This document shows positions 60,935 through 64,000 of a DNA stretch of 64,000 nt, piece by piece. The DNA lies in assembly GCA_903822975.1 (NCBI GenBank), contig CAIJRD010000007.1:1-64000 (forward strand). Direction: 5' to 3'. Below the pieces are notes generated by a model. The model was not told where the DNA came from, did not search any database, and worked only from the letters and a program-made list of their open reading frames with translations. The position numbers and the translations under genes are program-made. Position 1 is the stretch's first letter. Every line of letters starts with the position of its first letter. This stretch comes from an uncultured Sinobacteraceae bacterium (GTDB taxonomy: Bacteria > Pseudomonadota > Gammaproteobacteria > Nevskiales > Nevskiaceae).

Positions 60935-61841
60935 ATTGGATCGATTCGTTCGACTCGCTCAACAGATCGCGCAACGCAGGCTCCAGCGTGGCATAGCGGA
61001 ATGCGAAGCCGAGCGACTCGGCGCGTGCGGGTTGTACCTGCTGACCGCCCAACAGCAGCGACGCCATTTCACCGAACATCGTTCGCAGCGCCAGCGCCGG
61101 CATCGGCAGGAGCGCCGGGCGGCCCAACACGCGCGCCAGGACGCTGCTGAACTCGGCATTGCGCACCGGCGTGGGCGCGGTCGCGTTGAAAGCACCGACT
61201 GCGTCTTGCGTCTGCAGCAGCCAGCACAGCAAATGGACGAGATCGTCGCGATGAATCCAGCTCATCCATTGACGACCATCGCCCATGCGCCCACCCAGGC
61301 CAAGCCGGAACGGCGCCAGCATTTTTGCCAAGGCGCCGCCGTCGGTTCCGAGCACGATGCCGATGCGCACGCGGCAGACCCGAACGCCCAGCACAGACGC
61401 CTCCTCCGCCGCCGCCTCCCAATCCCGGCATAGCAATGCGGCGAAGTCGCTGGCCGGCGGATCAGCCTCGGTCAGCACGTCATCGGCATGGTCGCCGTAA
61501 TAGCCGATCGCCGATCCTGAGACCAACACCTGCGGGCGCTGCGTGAGTGATTGCATCCAGGCGACCAGGCGCTTGGTGGTTTCGATGCGCGAACTGCGGA
61601 ACGCCGCTTTGCGACTGGCGCTCCAGCGGCCCCCGGCGAGATTTTCGCCGGCCAGGTTGATCACCGCCTCGATTCCTTGCAAGCCTTCGAGTTGCTCGAC
61701 GAGTGTTACGTCCGCGGGCACCTGCGCGCGCGCCTTCGCCGCCGTACGCGTCAGCACCCAGACCGAATGACCTTGCGCCAGCAGCTGCACAGACAGGTGC
61801 TTGCCGATAAATCCGCTGCCGCCGGTAATCAGTACGTTCAT
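60933..61841 (-). CDS. TIGR01777/YfcH-family nucleotide-sugar epimerase-like protein
   Basis: The 302-residue protein has an atypical SDR fold: NAD(P)-binding ITGGSGFIGKHL at the N-terminus, NLAGENLAGGRWS typical of TIGR01777, the YYGDHADD segment in place of YxxxK, and a conserved MSWIHRDDLVHLL motif. E. coli YfcH and plant SULA/GC1 homologues belong here; the reaction is not established. GAGGA precedes the ATG. It is a single gene. Confidence 0.9.
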   Translation of the reverse strand: MNVLITGGSGFIGKHLSVQLLAQGHSVWVLTRTAAKARAQVPADVTLVEQLEGLQGIEAVINLAGENLAGGRWSASRKAAFRSSRIETTKRLVAWMQSLTQRPQVLVSGSAIGYYGDHADDVLTEADPPASDFAALLCRDWEAAAEEASVLGVRVCRVRIGIVLGTDGGALAKMLAPFRLGLGGRMGDGRQWMSWIHRDDLVHLLCWLLQTQDAVGAFNATAPTPVRNAEFSSVLARVLGRPALLPMPALALRTMFGEMASLLLGGQQVQPARAESLGFAFRYATLEPALRDLLSESNESIQ

Positions 61842-62097
61842 CCGAGTTCCTCGCTATACCATTGGGCGCAAGCATGCTGCCGGTATTTGCCAATAAATAT
61901 TGACATTCAGCGCGGATGCGATGATTCATCTGTCAGTTCGCGTGCCAACGGTAGCGTAAGAACGGACGAGCGGTGCACCGAATTCGCGCAGTTTCCGCTG
62001 GTCCTCCGAAACGCTGCCGCACAACCGCCTGACCACTCGCAGGCTCTGAAATCGGCAGAGCCTCACTCCAGCTTATTCCAACGCGGGAGTGCGACAC

Positions 62098-62547
62098 ATG
62101 AAGGCATCCAAACTAGTTCCCCTGGCGATTGTCTGCAGTGGCGCGCTGCTCAGCAGCGCCTGCACGGTCGGCAGCATCCGCGGCACGGGCGAGTACGGCC
62201 CGAGCGCGTACACCAGCGATTCCGGCATTCGTCAGCGCGTCGTTTCCGTGCTGCACGCGCAGCCCGGCTTCGACGAGCAGCAGGTCAAAGTCGAAACCTT
62301 CCACGGCATCGTCCAGCTCACCGGCCATGTCGACACGCACGCACATCTGGTGACGATGCTGGCAGCAGTCGATCACGTCGATGGCGTGAAGACCGTGCAT
62401 ACCTACGTCACCGAACGCCATCCGAACGTGCAGGTGGATACGGTTACGCGCGTCGCCGCAGTGGCCGCGCCAACCGCCGCCGCACCGCTGCAGCTTGCTG
62501 CGAACGGCAGCGGCGGCGCCGACATCGCACACGGCGGCGCTCAATAA
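62098..62547 (+). CDS. BON-domain lipoprotein
   Basis: The 149-residue product has a lipobox LSSAC (Cys22) and one BON domain: DSGIRQRVVSVLHAQPGF, then VETFHGIVQLTGHV and AAVDHVDGVKTVHTYV. BON domains bind phospholipid at the outer membrane (OsmY and DolP relatives). Only one copy is present, compared with two in OsmY/DolP. The Ala-rich tail has no known role. GGGAG precedes the ATG. Confidence 0.88.
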   Translation: MKASKLVPLAIVCSGALLSSACTVGSIRGTGEYGPSAYTSDSGIRQRVVSVLHAQPGFDEQQVKVETFHGIVQLTGHVDTHAHLVTMLAAVDHVDGVKTVHTYVTERHPNVQVDTVTRVAAVAAPTAAAPLQLAANGSGGADIAHGGAQ

Positions 62548-62558
62548 ACACGACTTGC

Positions 62559-62585
62559 GCGTCGCTACCGTTCAGGTAGCGACGC
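62559..62585 (+). terminator. Hairpin after the BON lipoprotein gene
   Basis: An 11-bp perfect stem GCGTCGCTACC/GGTAGCGACGC with a 5-nt loop lies 11 bp after the stop. No T run follows. Confidence 0.55.
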
Positions 62586-62720
62586 AAGCTGTGAAGCAAG
62601 ATATCGGCAAGGCTCGTCGGTATCGGGCCTGATGAATCAGCGCCGTTCTTCGCGTGTTGACCTGTCTTGACGTGACTCGATGTGTCTTGACCTGCCTTGA
62701 TCTCAGCGGCCCAATGCCGC

Positions 62721-63164
62721 TCAGTAAGTCTTGTACGGCAGAAACTTGCCACTCATGACGATGTTGACGCGATCGCCTTTCGGATCGGCTTCGCGCTGCA
62801 GATCCATGCGAAAGTCGATCGCACTCATGATGCCGTCACCGAACTCCTCGTGGATCAGTTCCTTGAACGTGGTGCCGTAGACACTCACCAGTTCGTAGAA
62901 GCGGTAGATCAACGGATCGGTCGGCACCGCAGTTGGCAGCGAACCCTTGTAGGGCACGACTTGCAACCAGGCGATCTCGTTCTCGTCGAGACCGAATAAC
63001 TCGCCGACGATCTGCGCCTGCTTGGCGTCCAGCGTCATCTGGCCGAGACAGGCGGCCGTCGTCCATTCCTTGCTGAGCCCGATCCGTTCGGCGACCGTGG
63101 CCCAACGAATGCCTTTGGCGACCTTGGCCGCGATGATTTTTCGGGTGACGTCATTACGTTCCAT
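62721..63164 (-). CDS. cynS: Cyanate hydratase (cyanase)
   Basis: The 147-residue enzyme turns cyanate and bicarbonate into ammonia and carbon dioxide. The catalytic triad Arg88, Glu91 and Ser114 is present with a constant offset of eight from the E. coli residues, in PLIYRFYELV and GDGIMSAIDF. The N-terminal half is a helix-turn-helix-like bundle as in E. coli. No cynR or cynT gene is adjacent, so it stands outside a canonical cyn operon here. Confidence 0.96.
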   Translation of the reverse strand: MERNDVTRKIIAAKVAKGIRWATVAERIGLSKEWTTAACLGQMTLDAKQAQIVGELFGLDENEIAWLQVVPYKGSLPTAVPTDPLIYRFYELVSVYGTTFKELIHEEFGDGIMSAIDFRMDLQREADPKGDRVNIVMSGKFLPYKTY

Positions 63165-63239
63165 GGCAACTCCTGTTTGCGTCGAATCTGCTGAATGGGT
63201 TGAATGAGTGGATCGCTGCGCCGCTGCCGCTGCATAGCC

Positions 63240-64000
63240 CTACTGCAGTCCCGGTGCGGCCGACCCGGCGCCTGCAGCTGTCGGGTCCGGGCTTTGCGTC
63301 AGCGCTTCACCGATCAACTCCAACATATGCCTGCAATCGGTGCGATCCGCTGCACCACCCATGCACACGCGCACCGCTTCGGGCGGTGTGCCGGACACCG
63401 TGAACGCATCCGCCGCCACCACACCGACGCCCATCGAACGCAGATGATTGGCGAACGACGTGCGATTCCAAGGCGCCGGCACGCTGAGCCACAAGTGAAA
63501 CGCATCAAGCTTCGATACGTAGGACGCATTCGGCAGCAGCGTTGCGGCGTCCTCCTGACGCGCATGCGAGGCCTTGCGGATTGCGTTGAGCACGGTGCCG
63601 GCAATTCCTTCGTTGATCCACAAGGTCGATAGCGCGCAATTGAATGGCGAGGCCATGATCGTCATTGCGCGCAACGGCGGCATCAGCCGCTGCGTCTGCC
63701 GTGCATCGGGCGCCACCAGGTAGGCAATGCGCAAGCCGGCACCGACGCACTTCGCAAGCCCGGAAATATAGAACGTCAATTCCGGCACCAGCTCCGCGAA
63801 CGCGCTCGGCATGTCCGGCACCAGCAGGCCGTAGGCGTCGTCCTCGATGATCGGCACGCTGTAGCGGCGCGCGATATCGGCAATCGCCTCGCGACGCGCC
63901 TGCGAATAAATCGCCGTGGTCGGATTCAGCAAGGTCGGATTGCAATACAGCGCTTTCGGTGCGTGCGCGCCGCACGCCGCCGCGAAGGCCTGCGGATCGA
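63240..64000 (-). CDS. PLP-dependent aminotransferase, C-terminal part (MocR/GntR-type or class I/II); start outside the window
   Basis: The reading frame continues past the right edge. Visible features are YCNPTLLNPTTAIYS, EDDAYGLL with the PLP-hydroxyl Asp, and GLAKCVGAGLRIAYL containing the PLP Lys. The end ELIGEALTQ matches the small domain. These fit the aminotransferase half of MocR regulators (HTH part would lie at the N-terminus outside the window). Without that part a stand-alone aminotransferase cannot be excluded. It is on the same strand as cynS, 75 bp upstream of it, so the two may be linked. Confidence 0.8.
   Translation of the reverse strand, partial: DPQAFAAACGAHAPKALYCNPTLLNPTTAIYSQARREAIADIARRYSVPIIEDDAYGLLVPDMPSAFAELVPELTFYISGLAKCVGAGLRIAYLVAPDARQTQRLMPPLRAMTIMASPFNCALSTLWINEGIAGTVLNAIRKASHARQEDAATLLPNASYVSKLDAFHLWLSVPAPWNRTSFANHLRSMGVGVVAADAFTVSGTPPEAVRVCMGGAADRTDCRHMLELIGEALTQSPDPTAAGAGSAAPGLQ

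Overview
The window is GC-rich chromosomal DNA from a gammaproteobacterium. The best evidence is a conserved housekeeping block on the minus strand, carA-carB-greA-rlmE-ftsH-folP-glmM-tpiA-secG-tRNA-Leu(GAG), the order known from E. coli and Pseudomonas. Paired DUF1302/DUF1329 envelope proteins, a DUF1214/sulfotransferase/SDR/EthD group, a monomeric NADP isocitrate dehydrogenase and a TgpA-type transglutaminase point toward the Nevskiales/Solimonadaceae or a neighbouring order. That placement is inference, because no rRNA is present. No prophage, insertion sequence, CRISPR array or plasmid function was seen.

Layout. 0-11 kb holds scattered single genes: a truncated OmpA-like protein, S-formylglutathione hydrolase, an orphan receiver protein, a small outer-membrane barrel, a GH78 rhamnosidase-like lipoprotein, an HxlR regulator, aquaporin Z and an AraC regulator, followed by 1.2 kb that is nearly gene-free. 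10-17 kb is a membrane-lipid group (YbhN-like protein divergent from ybhP-clsB) and a DUF58-TgpA pair. 18-28.6 kb is the most unusual part: one DUF1302 and two DUF1329 proteins, a SnoaL-like protein, and divergently a DUF1214 protein, a sulfotransferase, an SDR and a double EthD protein. Together they look like an uptake and conversion module for a hydrophobic substrate. 29-35 kb carries transaldolase, an MHS transporter, an Asn/Gly-rich secreted protein and icd. 35-47 kb is the housekeeping block. 47-64 kb has a secreted phosphoesterase, a cytochrome b561 with two YceI proteins, a cyclophilin, a low-GC-looking acyltransferase, tRNA-Ser and tRNA-Thr, ilvD, several small envelope proteins, an esterase-like lipoprotein, a TIGR01777 epimerase, a BON lipoprotein, cyanase and the end of a PLP-dependent aminotransferase.

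Genes working together: ybhP/clsB, DUF58/tgpA, DUF1214/sulfotransferase and folP/glmM each overlap by ATGA and are probably translationally coupled. carA and carB make carbamoyl phosphate for pyrimidines and arginine. The two YceI proteins and cytochrome b561 form one plus-strand unit.

The most striking non-coding feature is a set of short tandem arrays in intergenic DNA. Their sequences are unrelated, but four share a 13-bp period. Another, between ftsH and folP, has nine units at exactly 32-bp spacing, most carrying a small hairpin.
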